64,000 nucleotides of DNA. Source: CAWIDU01 sp963835055. Lineage in GTDB: Bacteria > Patescibacteriota > Saccharimonadia > Saccharimonadales > UBA4665. The stretch lies in assembly GCA_963835055.1 (NCBI GenBank), contig CAWIDU010000001.1, positions 124,001 to 188,000 of the forward strand. The letters are read 5' to 3'. This document shows positions 1-7,864 of the stretch, one piece after another. Below the pieces are notes generated by a model. It did no database searches. It had not been told where the DNA came from and saw only the letters and a program-made list of their open reading frames with translations. Made by a program: the position numbers and the translations under genes. Each line of letters opens with the position of its first letter. Within the stretch, counting starts at the first letter, position 1.

Positions 1-818
1 GTTACCTTCTCGATAAGGAAACCGGGGCTGGAATTAACTTCTAATACGAGCGGGCCGCGCTCACTGCGCATCATGTCAACGCCGGCGATGGACAGGCCCA
101 TGGCGCGGGCGGCCTTTTGAGCCGTTTTGCGCTCTTCGTCGGTCAGTTTGACCGGGATGCCCTCGCCTCCCTGATGGGTATTGGAGCGGAAGTCATCGTC
201 CAGGCTTTGGCGCAGCATACTAGCTACCACTTTGCCATTGACGACGAAGGCTCGGATGTCGACGCCGGCGCTCTCAGCCACGAACTCTTGGACCAAGAAG
301 CTCACTTCCTCGACGAAGAAAGCTTGCATCACGGCCAGGGCCGATTTGCGGGTTTCGGCCAGCACCACGCCATTACCGTGCGTGCCGCGGGCCACCTTGA
401 TAATTACTGGCGCGCCGCCGACCTGCTCCAGAACGTCCTCGAAGTCGGCCGTCTCGCGGACGAAGACAGTCTTGGGAATACCGACACCGGCTTTAGCCAA
501 TAGCTGCAAACTGCGCAGCTTGTCACGCGAGCGGACGATGGCGATCGAACTGGTGGTGGTCGGCACGTTCTGCATCTCGAACTGCCGGACAATCGCCGAG
601 CCATAACGCGTCAGCATCGGGGCAATGCGCGGAATAATAACATCGACATCGTGGATTTCTTCACCACGGTAATTAACGACCGGATTATCCCGTTCCAGTG
701 TTACATAACAGGTGGCATAGTTAACAATCCGGACGCTGTGGCCGCGCTTCTCGGCTTCTTCTTTGAGCCGCTTGGTCGAATAATTGCCTGGGCCTTTGGA
801 TAAAATAACTACTTTCAT
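1..818 (-). CDS. rimK: RimK-like ATP-grasp ligase (3' end cut by window edge)
   Basis: Members of this family add glutamate to a protein or small-molecule substrate, using ATP; RimK itself modifies the C-terminus of ribosomal protein S6. About 272 codons are visible, starting MKVVILSKGPGNYS at 818; the C-terminus lies beyond position 1. The ATP-grasp signatures are present: a lysine strand with a glycine loop (IIKVARGTHGNGVV), a RimK-typical RSNTHQGGEG stretch, and a metal-binding end motif (VLEVNSSPGF). It starts 9 bp downstream of the retropepsin/ATP-grasp gene at 828-2090, so the two are probably cotranscribed. The substrate is inferred only from family likeness. Confidence 0.85.
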   Translation of the reverse strand, partial: MKVVILSKGPGNYSTKRLKEEAEKRGHSVRIVNYATCYVTLERDNPVVNYRGEEIHDVDVIIPRIAPMLTRYGSAIVRQFEMQNVPTTTSSIAIVRSRDKLRSLQLLAKAGVGIPKTVFVRETADFEDVLEQVGGAPVIIKVARGTHGNGVVLAETRKSALAVMQAFFVEEVSFLVQEFVAESAGVDIRAFVVNGKVVASMLRQSLDDDFRSNTHQGGEGIPVKLTDEERKTAQKAARAMGLSIAGVDMMRSERGPLVLEVNSSPGFLIEKV

Positions 819-827
819 GTCTTAGTC

Positions 828-2090
828 CTATCTCGCTAATTTACGCTCTAAGTAGGCGGCGAAGGCGGCTTGTTTCTCGGGAGCAAACTTGCCCGTCGCC
901 AGTTGCGGTCCATCATTAACTTCCAGACAGTACCACAGTTTCGTATTTTTGTCCTGAACAATATCCACGCCGGCCACTTGGCGCTCGAATAATTGGGCAG
1001 CCGACAGACACATTTTCTGAACTTTGGGTGGCAGGCTTTCAATCGGCACCAGGCTAGCCTTGCCGTCACGTTTGATAACCAGCGCGATCTTATTGCCGAA
1101 AACCAGCACTCGATAATCATGATCGTTGGGCACGAAAGCCTGCGCCATACAGATAACTTCGTCGGCAGCAGCTGTCCGGCAAGCCTTCTGGAAGGAGCGC
1201 TCGTTGCTAATCACATAGCTGTGACGGCCACGCCGGCCATTAATATCTTTCAGAATAAACGGTAAGCCCAGCTCGCGCTTGATGAAGTTGAAGCTTTTCT
1301 CGAGATACGGCGGCAGTATGAAGACCACGGGCGGCACCGGAATACGGTTGTCGGCCATGACCAAGCTCTGGTACAGCTTGTGAGGTTTCGGTAAATGGCG
1401 AACTGCCTGGTCGACGAATGGCACCTGCCGCTTATCCAGATAGACCGCCACGACGGCCGCGATGGCCCGAGTTTTCGTCTTGAAATGCACCATGTCGAAG
1501 CTGGTCAGGTCGCGCTGCCCTTTTCTAATAACAATCTGGCTATCACGCCCGACGCTGAAGATCAGATCCTCGTAGGTCTGGCAGCTGACATGCAGATTCG
1601 GACTCTGCTGAGCCAAGCCTTTGGCGAACTTCTCGGTAACACCATGCCGTTTGTTACCGAGGACCAGGACCTCGAATGGTCGGCGGGCTGGTTTACGCGA
1701 GGCGTCGACCAGGAATTTGCCCTGAATCGTGCGGCGGCCAATCAGGATCGGATACTTATTATTCTTACGGTTGGCCAGAGTGAAGCGGGCCTTGATATTA
1801 CGGCCGCCCAGAGTCAACTTGAGGTCGATCTTGTAGCGCAGCTCCGACTTTCCGAAAGAGTTCTTGACCGAGATAACCTCATAATTGCGGGTGGTAATGA
1901 CTTTGCCGGTATAGAAAGGCGAACTCTTGTCAAAAAGTGTAAAAGATAGGGTGTTATCCTGCTCGACGATGCGGCTGACCCAGACGGCGGAACTGTCGGC
2001 ACCGGTGTCAATCTTGGCCGGGACGCCATGAATCTGGTCGTCCGGTAACGACACCAGCTCAACTGTACCGATCAGGGGTAACTTATTCAT
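828..2090 (-). CDS. Retropepsin-like (RimB-type) domain fused to an ATP-grasp domain
   Basis: The 420-aa protein has two parts. Residues about 1-140 form a retropepsin-like 'ATP-dependent zinc protease' domain of the RimB/COG4067 type, with the aspartic signature DTGADSS near residue 28 and a conserved IGRRTIQGKFLVDAS end. Residues about 145-420 form an ATP-grasp domain (FILKDINGRRGRHSYV, then ending CLEVNDGPQL). In Pseudomonas, RimB is a separate protease acting on RimK-glutamylated S6. Here a protease domain is joined to its own ATP-grasp domain and sits just upstream of a second RimK-like gene. The domain assignment is fairly firm; the reaction is inferred. Confidence 0.8.
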   Translation of the reverse strand: MNKLPLIGTVELVSLPDDQIHGVPAKIDTGADSSAVWVSRIVEQDNTLSFTLFDKSSPFYTGKVITTRNYEVISVKNSFGKSELRYKIDLKLTLGGRNIKARFTLANRKNNKYPILIGRRTIQGKFLVDASRKPARRPFEVLVLGNKRHGVTEKFAKGLAQQSPNLHVSCQTYEDLIFSVGRDSQIVIRKGQRDLTSFDMVHFKTKTRAIAAVVAVYLDKRQVPFVDQAVRHLPKPHKLYQSLVMADNRIPVPPVVFILPPYLEKSFNFIKRELGLPFILKDINGRRGRHSYVISNERSFQKACRTAAADEVICMAQAFVPNDHDYRVLVFGNKIALVIKRDGKASLVPIESLPPKVQKMCLSAAQLFERQVAGVDIVQDKNTKLWYCLEVNDGPQLATGKFAPEKQAAFAAYLERKLAR

Positions 2091-2141
2091 ATTATTACTT
2101 ATAAGGGTGTTATTATACCCTATTGCTTAAATTTGGTCAAT

Positions 2142-2258
2142 CTAGCCCTTGGCATGTAGGACACGAGTGTAAACCAGATAAATGATGACCACGACAACCA
2201 GCAAAATAGCTATTAACAGCGGTATGAAGCCGGATTGATTCAGGGGCGAGCGCTTCAT
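2142..2258 (-). CDS. 38-aa single-span membrane peptide
   Basis: This short gene encodes 38 aa starting MKRSPLNQSGF, followed by about 20 hydrophobic residues and a basic tail ending LHAKG. A longer frame reaches upstream, but the compact basic N-terminus followed by a membrane span supports the internal ATG at 2258. The charged head plus GF before the span resembles the N-termini of the exported proteins at 9735, 12933 and 15013. It is divergent from the GGDEF gene. Function is unknown; a small pilin-like or membrane-modulating peptide is possible. Confidence 0.55.
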   Translation of the reverse strand: MKRSPLNQSGFIPLLIAILLVVVVIIYLVYTRVLHAKG

Positions 2259-2315
2259 GACCTCTATTATTAATCCATAAGCGGTGTTTTGGCAACCAAA
2301 AGCCCCCCCCTGGGG

Positions 2316-2344
2316 TTGATATTTATGAGCGCTTATGCTATAAT
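2316..2344 (+). promoter_or_regulatory. Sigma-A promoter for the GGDEF gene
   Basis: A -35 TTGATA (2316-2321), a 17-bp spacer and a perfect -10 TATAAT (2339-2344) predict transcription from about 2351. The next in-frame ATG is at 2355, so the mRNA would be nearly leaderless. The promoter lies inside the longer upstream reading frame, which rules out the earlier ATGs as starts. Confidence 0.75.
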
Positions 2345-2354
2345 TACAAACAGT

Positions 2355-3077
2355 ATGCCCCGCTACATTGAAACCAGCCAAGCCAAGAAAGTCCACGAAA
2401 CAGCACCTGCTGTTGTCAAAAGTCCCGGCCGGCCCTTGCTTCAGAAAATTTCCGATCGAATTCACTTCCGTCGCAATAGACATATATTGGAGCGTAGTGA
2501 ATGGCATGCGCGCCGGGAAAACATATTGTTGCGCCAACAAAATGAGGCTGCGCGTAGCGATGCCCATCATGACGAGCTAACTGGCTTATTAAACTTGCGC
2601 GGCCTTAAGGAATATCTCGAGCAGGTTGAATCCCCTGCCGCGCTCTTATATATTGACGGCACCAACCAAAAAGCCGTTAACGACCGGTTTGATCATGATC
2701 GTGGGAATCAAGCTATTGAAGGCACGGTCGAAGCAATCAAGCGAGCCCTGCGTCCAGATGATGTACTAGCCCGCATTGGCGGTGACGAGTACCTAGCCGT
2801 CTTGAGCAAAGCCCGCCCTAGTGGTGATGATCCCGACAAATCGGCAGCCGACATCTTGAGTGGTACTCTGGGCCGCATAAGGAGCGATGAGAGTCCCTAC
2901 TTCTTAAGCAGGCATCCGCATTTTGCAGCTGTTGGCTATGACATTGCTATCGGAGGCGCGCTCTGGGAAGAGGGCATGTCAATTGACCAAGTACGTCTAG
3001 CCGCCGAAGCTGATATGACCGCAAACAAAGCCGAACAGCACGCTATCCACGGCCAGCATCGACCGCCTACGTCTTAA
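2355..3077 (+). CDS. Diguanylate-cyclase-like GGDEF protein
   Basis: The 240-aa protein would make the second messenger c-di-GMP from two GTP. A basic N-terminal part (about 1-75) without clear sensor or membrane segment leads to the GGDEF domain, entered through DELTGLLN. The active-site motif is intact as GGDEY, and an RPDD sequence five residues before it matches the RxxD inhibitory I-site. The start at 2355 is set by the promoter at 2316-2344. The gene ends convergently with dnaJ, overlapping it by 4 bp. No EAL or PilZ partner is seen nearby. Confidence 0.85.
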   Translation: MPRYIETSQAKKVHETAPAVVKSPGRPLLQKISDRIHFRRNRHILERSEWHARRENILLRQQNEAARSDAHHDELTGLLNLRGLKEYLEQVESPAALLYIDGTNQKAVNDRFDHDRGNQAIEGTVEAIKRALRPDDVLARIGGDEYLAVLSKARPSGDDPDKSAADILSGTLGRIRSDESPYFLSRHPHFAAVGYDIAIGGALWEEGMSIDQVRLAAEADMTANKAEQHAIHGQHRPPTS

Positions 3078-4153
3078 TTATTATTAAATTCTTCTAGAGT
3101 TTGCCGCTGCTCGCGGCTGAGTCGGGTCGGTGTATCAACCAGAATCGTTACGATATGCGGGCCGCGACTGTTACCCTTGAGGTGCGGCACGCCGTGATCG
3201 GATAATTTGAAGTCGGAGCCGGACTGCGTACCAGCCGGAACTTTCATGCGAACCGGGCCATCGACGGTATCAACGTCAATTTCGGTGCCGAGAGCCGCGT
3301 CGACCATGCCGACGTGCTCTTCGCTGAGGATCAAGTCGCCTTCGCGGGTGAAACGCTTGTGCGATTTGACCCGAACATTTACATAAAGATCACCTTTCGG
3401 ACCGTTGGCGATGGCTTCGCCGTGCTCGCGCAATCTGATAGTCGCGCCGTCATCGATACCGGCCGGGATCTTGAGTTGGACGGTTTGGCGTTTGCCCACG
3501 GTGCCTTTGCTGTGACAGACGGTGCAAGCTTTCTCAGGAATTTTGCCGCTGCCGTGACACTTGGGGCAGACGCTGGCCTGCTGGATATTGCCGAAAACGG
3601 TGCGCGTGACGTTGACCACTTGGCCGCTGCCGTGGCATTGGTCGCAGGTCTTTAATTCATAACCGGGTTCGACAGTTGTGCCTTTGCAGTGCTCGCAGGT
3701 GTCATCAAGGTGCAGGCTGAGGTCGACGTCGGTGCCGAAAACGGCTTGCTCGAAACTTATTTCTACCGCCGCTTCGACATCGCGGCCGCGGGCTTGGCGC
3801 TGTTGGCCCCCTGCACCACCGAAACCGCCGCCGAAGAAACTGCTGAAAATATCGCCCAGACCCAAGTCGCCGAAATCGAAGTTGACGTTCTGGCCCCCGG
3901 CGCCGCCGTATCCGCCGTCGAATGGATTGCCGGAGGCGCCGCCCACGCCGGCGTGACCGAATTGGTCATATCTTTTCCGTTTGTCAGTATCCTTCAATAC
4001 TTCGTAAGCTTCGTTCAGCTCTTTGAATTTGGCTTCGTCGCCGCCACGGTCAGGATGGTGCTCGACAGCCGCCCGACGAAAAGCTTTCTTGACCTCGTCA
4101 GCGCTGGCGTCTTTCTTGACACCCAGGACTTCGTAATAATCACGTTTCGCCAT
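3074..4153 (-). CDS. dnaJ: Chaperone DnaJ (Hsp40)
   Basis: This is the J-domain co-chaperone that delivers unfolded proteins to DnaK and stimulates its ATPase. The 359-aa protein has a J-domain (1-65, HPD in EHHPDRGGD), a Gly/Phe-rich stretch (about 70-120), a zinc-binding cysteine-rich domain (about 150-215) and C-terminal substrate-binding domains. Of the four cysteine motifs the first (CEHCKGTT) and last (CTVCHSKG) differ slightly from CxxCxGxG but keep all cysteines. It is the last gene of the dnaK unit; its start overlaps the preceding small gene by 14 bp. Confidence 0.97.
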   Translation of the reverse strand: MAKRDYYEVLGVKKDASADEVKKAFRRAAVEHHPDRGGDEAKFKELNEAYEVLKDTDKRKRYDQFGHAGVGGASGNPFDGGYGGAGGQNVNFDFGDLGLGDIFSSFFGGGFGGAGGQQRQARGRDVEAAVEISFEQAVFGTDVDLSLHLDDTCEHCKGTTVEPGYELKTCDQCHGSGQVVNVTRTVFGNIQQASVCPKCHGSGKIPEKACTVCHSKGTVGKRQTVQLKIPAGIDDGATIRLREHGEAIANGPKGDLYVNVRVKSHKRFTREGDLILSEEHVGMVDAALGTEIDVDTVDGPVRMKVPAGTQSGSDFKLSDHGVPHLKGNSRGPHIVTILVDTPTRLSREQRQTLEEFNNN

Positions 4154-4433
4154 TTTTTCGAGCCTGTTCGTACTTTATTGAACCTTCAACTTTTCGAAAA
4201 ACATACTCGCATCTTTCCGGCGGTATACCATATTCCTCTGAAATACGCCTCTCTAATTCATCCAGGCAAATATCTCGAGTAACAGGATCTCCAAAATCTT
4301 CTCGGGCAAGCACGCTCAGCACTTCTCGAACTCTCCCATCTCGACACACCTGATGAACTGCCCAATCCTCTTGGGTCTTAGGGGGAATTAGCCCCCAAAG
4401 AAAATCTCCTGTAATTTCTCTCTCACCATTCAT
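4140..4433 (-). CDS. Hypothetical 97-aa protein in the dnaK-dnaJ operon
   Basis: A soluble, charged 97-aa protein with no recognised domain. Its C-terminal half (EEYGIPPERCEYVFRKVE) looks like an amphipathic helical region. It overlaps the dnaJ start by 14 bp and lies 21 bp downstream of another 97-aa gene whose C-terminal pattern (RTYGLSPGQTRQIISESL) is similar, so the two may be diverged copies. Its position inside a CIRCE-controlled operon predicts heat-inducible expression. The function cannot be read from sequence. Confidence 0.7.
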   Translation of the reverse strand: MNGEREITGDFLWGLIPPKTQEDWAVHQVCRDGRVREVLSVLAREDFGDPVTRDICLDELERRISEEYGIPPERCEYVFRKVEGSIKYEQARKNGET

Positions 4434-4454
4434 AGTCCTATCCTAGTGAGATGA

Positions 4455-4748
4455 TTACGCTTCGTTAGCATAGCCTGATGCCGCCTTTCGTACTTCGTAC
4501 TCTTCGCAGGCGATTGCAAGCGATTCCGATATAATTTGCCTAGTTTGGCCAGGGCTTAAGCCATAAGTCCGTTGTAGATCACGTTGAAGTTTATGCTCTG
4601 TCATATCAGTAATATATTGCGCGGTCTCCAGATCAACCTCAGGCGGCAGCTCTTCGGTGGTTTCAAGCCAGCAGTACCAGCGCAGCATGGGATGCTGTCT
4701 GGCGCTAAAAGTTCTGGATTGATGGTTGAGAAATACTAATTCGCCCAT
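4455..4748 (-). CDS. Hypothetical 97-aa protein, possible paralogue of the next gene
   Basis: A 97-aa soluble protein of unknown function, with several tryptophan/tyrosine residues near the middle (RWYCWLETTEE) and an acidic C-terminal helix. Length and the pattern YG-[IL]-x-P followed by a long helix are shared with the protein at 4140-4433. It lies 16 bp downstream of the cutA-like gene in the dnaK-dnaJ unit. No signal peptide, membrane span or metal motif is visible. Confidence 0.65.
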   Translation of the reverse strand: MGELVFLNHQSRTFSARQHPMLRWYCWLETTEELPPEVDLETAQYITDMTEHKLQRDLQRTYGLSPGQTRQIISESLAIACEEYEVRKAASGYANEA

Positions 4749-4764
4749 TGTCTTATTTTACCAG

Positions 4765-5025
4765 TTAACTTCTAATAAGTTTTTTCTTGCGGCTAGAGAT
4801 TTCGGAGACAACCTTTTCGACTTTGTCAAAATTGTCAGTAGTTGTTTCTAGTATTAATTTAACCTTGCGCGTTGTACCAATTTGGCCCTGCCAATTATGT
4901 TGATTCTTAACCTCCATCAATTCAACATTGGTCACCAAATTTTTTTCCAAAAGCATGTCAGCAATCCGCTGAGCTTCCTGCCAGCTGCCACAGGTCAGAA
5001 CCAGTTCAACAAAATTAGTCTGCAT
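4765..5025 (-). CDS. cutA: CutA1-like protein (short form)
   Basis: CutA1 proteins are small trimeric ferredoxin-like proteins linked to divalent metal tolerance. This 86-aa protein shows the family pattern: an initial beta strand, then SWQEAQRIADMLLEKNLV, a glutamate-rich strand, HNWQGQIGTTRKVKLILET, and a final helix. It is shorter than the usual 100-110 aa because the C-terminal HPYE-type segment is missing. It overlaps the preceding gene by 11 bp within the dnaK operon, so it may be a heat-shock-coupled gene here. The family call is moderate; the metal role is inferred. Confidence 0.7.
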   Translation of the reverse strand: MQTNFVELVLTCGSWQEAQRIADMLLEKNLVTNVELMEVKNQHNWQGQIGTTRKVKLILETTTDNFDKVEKVVSEISSRKKKLIRS

Positions 5026-5431
5026 CTAAACGCGCCTCGACAGCCTCGCCAGAATCCCTGATGGCTGCTATGCCTTTATTAAACTCAGTTTGGAAGTTAA
5101 GAAATTCAGCGGTTGAGGCGGGAATTCTATGCGCTCTGCTGTCATCTATGCTCCCCTCATCAGCGTTAATGGATACATCTATAGAGCCATCTCCGTTGAC
5201 AAGCCTCAACAGTCTTACGGTAATGGGCTCTTCGCCTTTCTCACCAACTAACATGATATCCGCGGCAGTCCAACTTTCGCCGGTTTCGGGGTCAATAGCC
5301 TGCCTAGCCCTGATTGAATAGCCAATTGCAGGATCTAGTAATGAAGAGCCCACGGTCGTAAATGGTTGATCGCCGAAAAGTTCATCAACGTCAGGACCCC
5401 CAAATCTCTGCCTAGGAGGGGTTTCTGACAT
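5015..5431 (-). CDS. Hypothetical 138-aa protein downstream of dnaK
   Basis: A soluble acidic 138-aa protein with no recognised domain. It has a beta-rich middle (ESWTAADIMLVGEKGEEP) and a helical C-terminus. It begins one base after the dnaK stop codon and overlaps the cutA-like gene by 11 bp, so it is almost certainly translated from the dnaK message. Such tight coupling implies co-regulation with the chaperone but does not reveal function. Confidence 0.7.
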   Translation of the reverse strand: MSETPPRQRFGGPDVDELFGDQPFTTVGSSLLDPAIGYSIRARQAIDPETGESWTAADIMLVGEKGEEPITVRLLRLVNGDGSIDVSINADEGSIDDSRAHRIPASTAEFLNFQTEFNKGIAAIRDSGEAVEARLDAD

Positions 5432-5432
5432 G

Positions 5433-7352
5433 CTAATCTTTCTCGTCTTTGTCGTCGACGACTTCGCCTTCGATGGGTTCGTCTTTGGAACCGGGCTTGG
5501 CAGAATCTTCTGAATCTTCGGCTGGGGTTTCTGAGGCCTCGGCGGCTTCGTACATTTTGGCGCCGATGGGCATTAGTTTGTCATTTAGTTCTTTGGCGGC
5601 GGCTTCCAGGGCGTCTTTGTCGGCGCTGTCGTCGGCCACGACTTTCTTGGCGGCTTCGACGGCCTCGTCGAGTGTCTTGATGTCATCTTCGGCGATCTTG
5701 TCGGCGCTGTCTTTCTTCAACTTCTCGGCTTGGTAGATGGCGCTGTCCAGCAGGTTGCGGGTCTCGATGGTTTCGCGCTTGGCTTTGTCTTCGTCGGCGT
5801 GGGCTTCGGCTTCCTTGGCCATTTTCTCGACTTCGGCCTTATCAAGGTTTCCCGAACCTTGGATGGTAATGCTCTGCTCTTTGCCGGAGCCTTTGTCCTT
5901 GGCGGTGACGTTGAGGATGCCGTTGGCGTCGATGTTGAAGGTCACCTCGACCTGCGGCACGCCGCGCGGCGCAGGCGGGATGCCATCCAGTACGAAGCGC
6001 CCGAGACTCTTGTTGTCGGCAATCATTTCGCGCTCGCCTTGAGCAACGTGGATTTCAACCTGTGGCTGGTTGTCAGCGGCTGTTGAGAATGTTTCCGACT
6101 TGCTGGTTGGGATGGTGGTGTTGCGCTCGATCAGCTTGGTCATAACGCCGCCGAGGGTTTCAATGCCGAGTGATAGTGGCGTGACGTCTAGCAATAGAAC
6201 GTCTTTGACGTCACCCTGCAGAACACCGCCCTGAATGGCGGCACCGATAGCTACGACTTCGTCAGGATTGACGCCCTTCATCGGGTCTTTGCCGAAGATG
6301 CTCTTAACTTTTTCCTGAACGGCCGGCATGCGCGTCATACCACCGACCAAGACGACAGCGTCGATATCGCTGGCTTTGAGGCCAGCGTCTTTGAGCGCCT
6401 TTTCACAGGGCGCGGCGGTCTTGTCGATTAATTCGGCGACCAGGCTTTCCAGCTTGGCGCGGGTCAGCTTGTGCTCGAAGTGCTTGGGGCCTTCGGCGTC
6501 GGCCGTCAGGAATGGCAGGTTGACGTTGACTTCTTGGGCAGTGCTGAGCTCAATCTTGGCCTTTTCGGCTTCGTCGCGCAGACGCTGCATGGCGGCATTG
6601 TCATTGGTGATGTCGATGCCGTGCTCTTTCTTAAATTCGTCGGCGAAGTAGTTGATGATGACGCGGTCGAAATCGGCGCCGCCGAGATGAGTGTCGCCGT
6701 TGGTACTTTTAACTTCGAAAACGCCGTCACCCAATTCCAGGATGCTGACGTCAAAAGTTCCGCCACCGAGGTCGTAGACGGCAATTTTCTCGTCTTTCTT
6801 GTCGGCTTTGTCGAGACCGTAAGCCAAGGCCGCGGCCGTCGGCTCGTTGATGATTCGCTTGACTTCCAGGCCAGCAATTTTTCCGGCATCTTTGGTGGCT
6901 TGACGTTGGGAATCATCAAAGTACGCGGGAACGGTGATGACGGCTTCGGTAACTTTGTCGCCCAGGAAGCTCTCGGCGTCAGTTTTCAACTTGCCGAGGA
7001 TCATGGCGCTGATTTCTTCGGGGCTGTATTCTTTGTCGCCCATTTTGACTTTGACGTCGTTGCCGCTTTTGACAATTTCGTAGCCCATCAGCTTGATATC
7101 ACGTTGGACGGCTTTGTCGCTGAAATTGCGGCCAATCAGGCGTTTGACTTCATAAATCGTATTCTTGGGATTAGTCACCTGCTGGCGGCGAGCCACTTGG
7201 CCAACCAAGCGTTCGCCATTTTTGTTAATCGCCACAACTGATGGCGTGGTGCGGGCACCTTCGCTATTAGCGATAATTTCCGGCTTGCCGGACTGCATAA
7301 CGGCCATCGCCGAGTTGGTTGTTCCTAAATCGATTCCAATAATTTTTGCCAT
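5433..7352 (-). CDS. dnaK: Chaperone DnaK (Hsp70)
   Basis: DnaK is the ATP-driven Hsp70 that binds exposed hydrophobic segments of unfolded proteins together with DnaJ and GrpE. The 639-aa protein is full length: ATPase domain from IIGIDLGTTNSAMAV, with VYDLGGGTFDVSI and VVLVGGMTRMP, the linker DVLLLDVTPLSLG, a substrate-binding domain and a helical lid with an acidic tail (ending KDEKD). A strong ribosome site, GGGAAGGG, lies 7 bases before the ATG. The promoter carries a CIRCE operator, so HrcA should repress it until heat stress. It heads a unit ending with dnaJ. Confidence 0.98.
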   Translation of the reverse strand: MAKIIGIDLGTTNSAMAVMQSGKPEIIANSEGARTTPSVVAINKNGERLVGQVARRQQVTNPKNTIYEVKRLIGRNFSDKAVQRDIKLMGYEIVKSGNDVKVKMGDKEYSPEEISAMILGKLKTDAESFLGDKVTEAVITVPAYFDDSQRQATKDAGKIAGLEVKRIINEPTAAALAYGLDKADKKDEKIAVYDLGGGTFDVSILELGDGVFEVKSTNGDTHLGGADFDRVIINYFADEFKKEHGIDITNDNAAMQRLRDEAEKAKIELSTAQEVNVNLPFLTADAEGPKHFEHKLTRAKLESLVAELIDKTAAPCEKALKDAGLKASDIDAVVLVGGMTRMPAVQEKVKSIFGKDPMKGVNPDEVVAIGAAIQGGVLQGDVKDVLLLDVTPLSLGIETLGGVMTKLIERNTTIPTSKSETFSTAADNQPQVEIHVAQGEREMIADNKSLGRFVLDGIPPAPRGVPQVEVTFNIDANGILNVTAKDKGSGKEQSITIQGSGNLDKAEVEKMAKEAEAHADEDKAKRETIETRNLLDSAIYQAEKLKKDSADKIAEDDIKTLDEAVEAAKKVVADDSADKDALEAAAKELNDKLMPIGAKMYEAAEASETPAEDSEDSAKPGSKDEPIEGEVVDDKDEKD

Positions 7353-7409
7353 AAAATTGCCCTTCCCTATTGATTAACAGTTAATTAGCAGTCAAAAGTT
7401 ACTACTGCC

Positions 7410-7438
7410 AGTGTAGTTAATTAGCACTCGGGTGTCAA
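7410..7438 (-). promoter_or_regulatory. dnaK promoter, -35 inside the CIRCE element
   Basis: On the minus strand a perfect -35 TTGACA (7433-7438) lies in the spacer of the CIRCE repeat, followed 17 bp later by -10 TACACT (7410-7415). Transcription should begin near 7403, giving an untranslated leader of about 50 bases. HrcA bound to CIRCE would cover the -35 box. Confidence 0.75.
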
Positions 7439-7447
7439 GAGTGCTAG
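7421..7447. promoter_or_regulatory. CIRCE operator upstream of dnaK
   Basis: An inverted repeat TTAGCACTC-N9-GAGTGCTAG, eight of nine positions symmetric, matches the CIRCE consensus bound by HrcA. The 9-base spacer GGGTGTCAA is identical to that in the copy upstream of hrcA (9605-9631). Confidence 0.95.
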
Positions 7448-7474
7448 ATGTATTGATTTTTACAACTATGGCTT

Positions 7475-7864
7475 TTAGTCAAGATTGAAGAAAACCCGGA
7501 TATCTTCTCCTACAGTTATAGGAGGTCCCAGCTCCCCAATATATGTCTTGCGGCCCGGTGGAGTTTCAATATATGACATTTCTTCGCCATCTGGGCTGAT
7601 CCAGGGATGCCGCGTCACCCAGGCGCAGAGCCCGCCAAATTCTTCTGGCAGCCCGCCGCGCGCGATCCACTCTTCATACAATTCTTCTAGTTCTTCTTGG
7701 GCAATGCTGCGAAAGCTATGCGCACTAGGTTCAACGTCTAAACGATGGAGGGCTTCGTCAAGCCGGGCGTAATTTGAGCCAGTGATGAGTGTCTCGCCGT
7801 CATCTAAGAAGTCGGTCTGTTCGAGACCGAGGCCTTGGTAAGGATTGGGGTGTTGTTCGTTCAT
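7475..7864 (-). CDS. Hypothetical 129-aa protein after grpE
   Basis: An acidic, probably cytosolic 129-aa protein of unknown family. It has an acidic helix (AQEELEELYEEWIARGG) followed by a tryptophan-containing region (CAWVTRHPWISPDGEEM) and a beta-rich end. It overlaps grpE by 4 bp (ATGA), so it is translationally coupled to it, and it is the last gene of the hrcA-grpE unit before the dnaK promoter. Confidence 0.7.
   Translation of the reverse strand: MNEQHPNPYQGLGLEQTDFLDDGETLITGSNYARLDEALHRLDVEPSAHSFRSIAQEELEELYEEWIARGGLPEEFGGLCAWVTRHPWISPDGEEMSYIETPPGRKTYIGELGPPITVGEDIRVFFNLD

Noticed and set aside
3689..4282. A 197-aa plus-strand frame opposite dnaJ
   Set aside because: Antisense to a complete and well-conserved DnaJ; no ribosome site or domain.
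6471..7241. A 256-aa plus-strand frame opposite dnaK
   Set aside because: Antisense shadow of dnaK with no recognisable domain.
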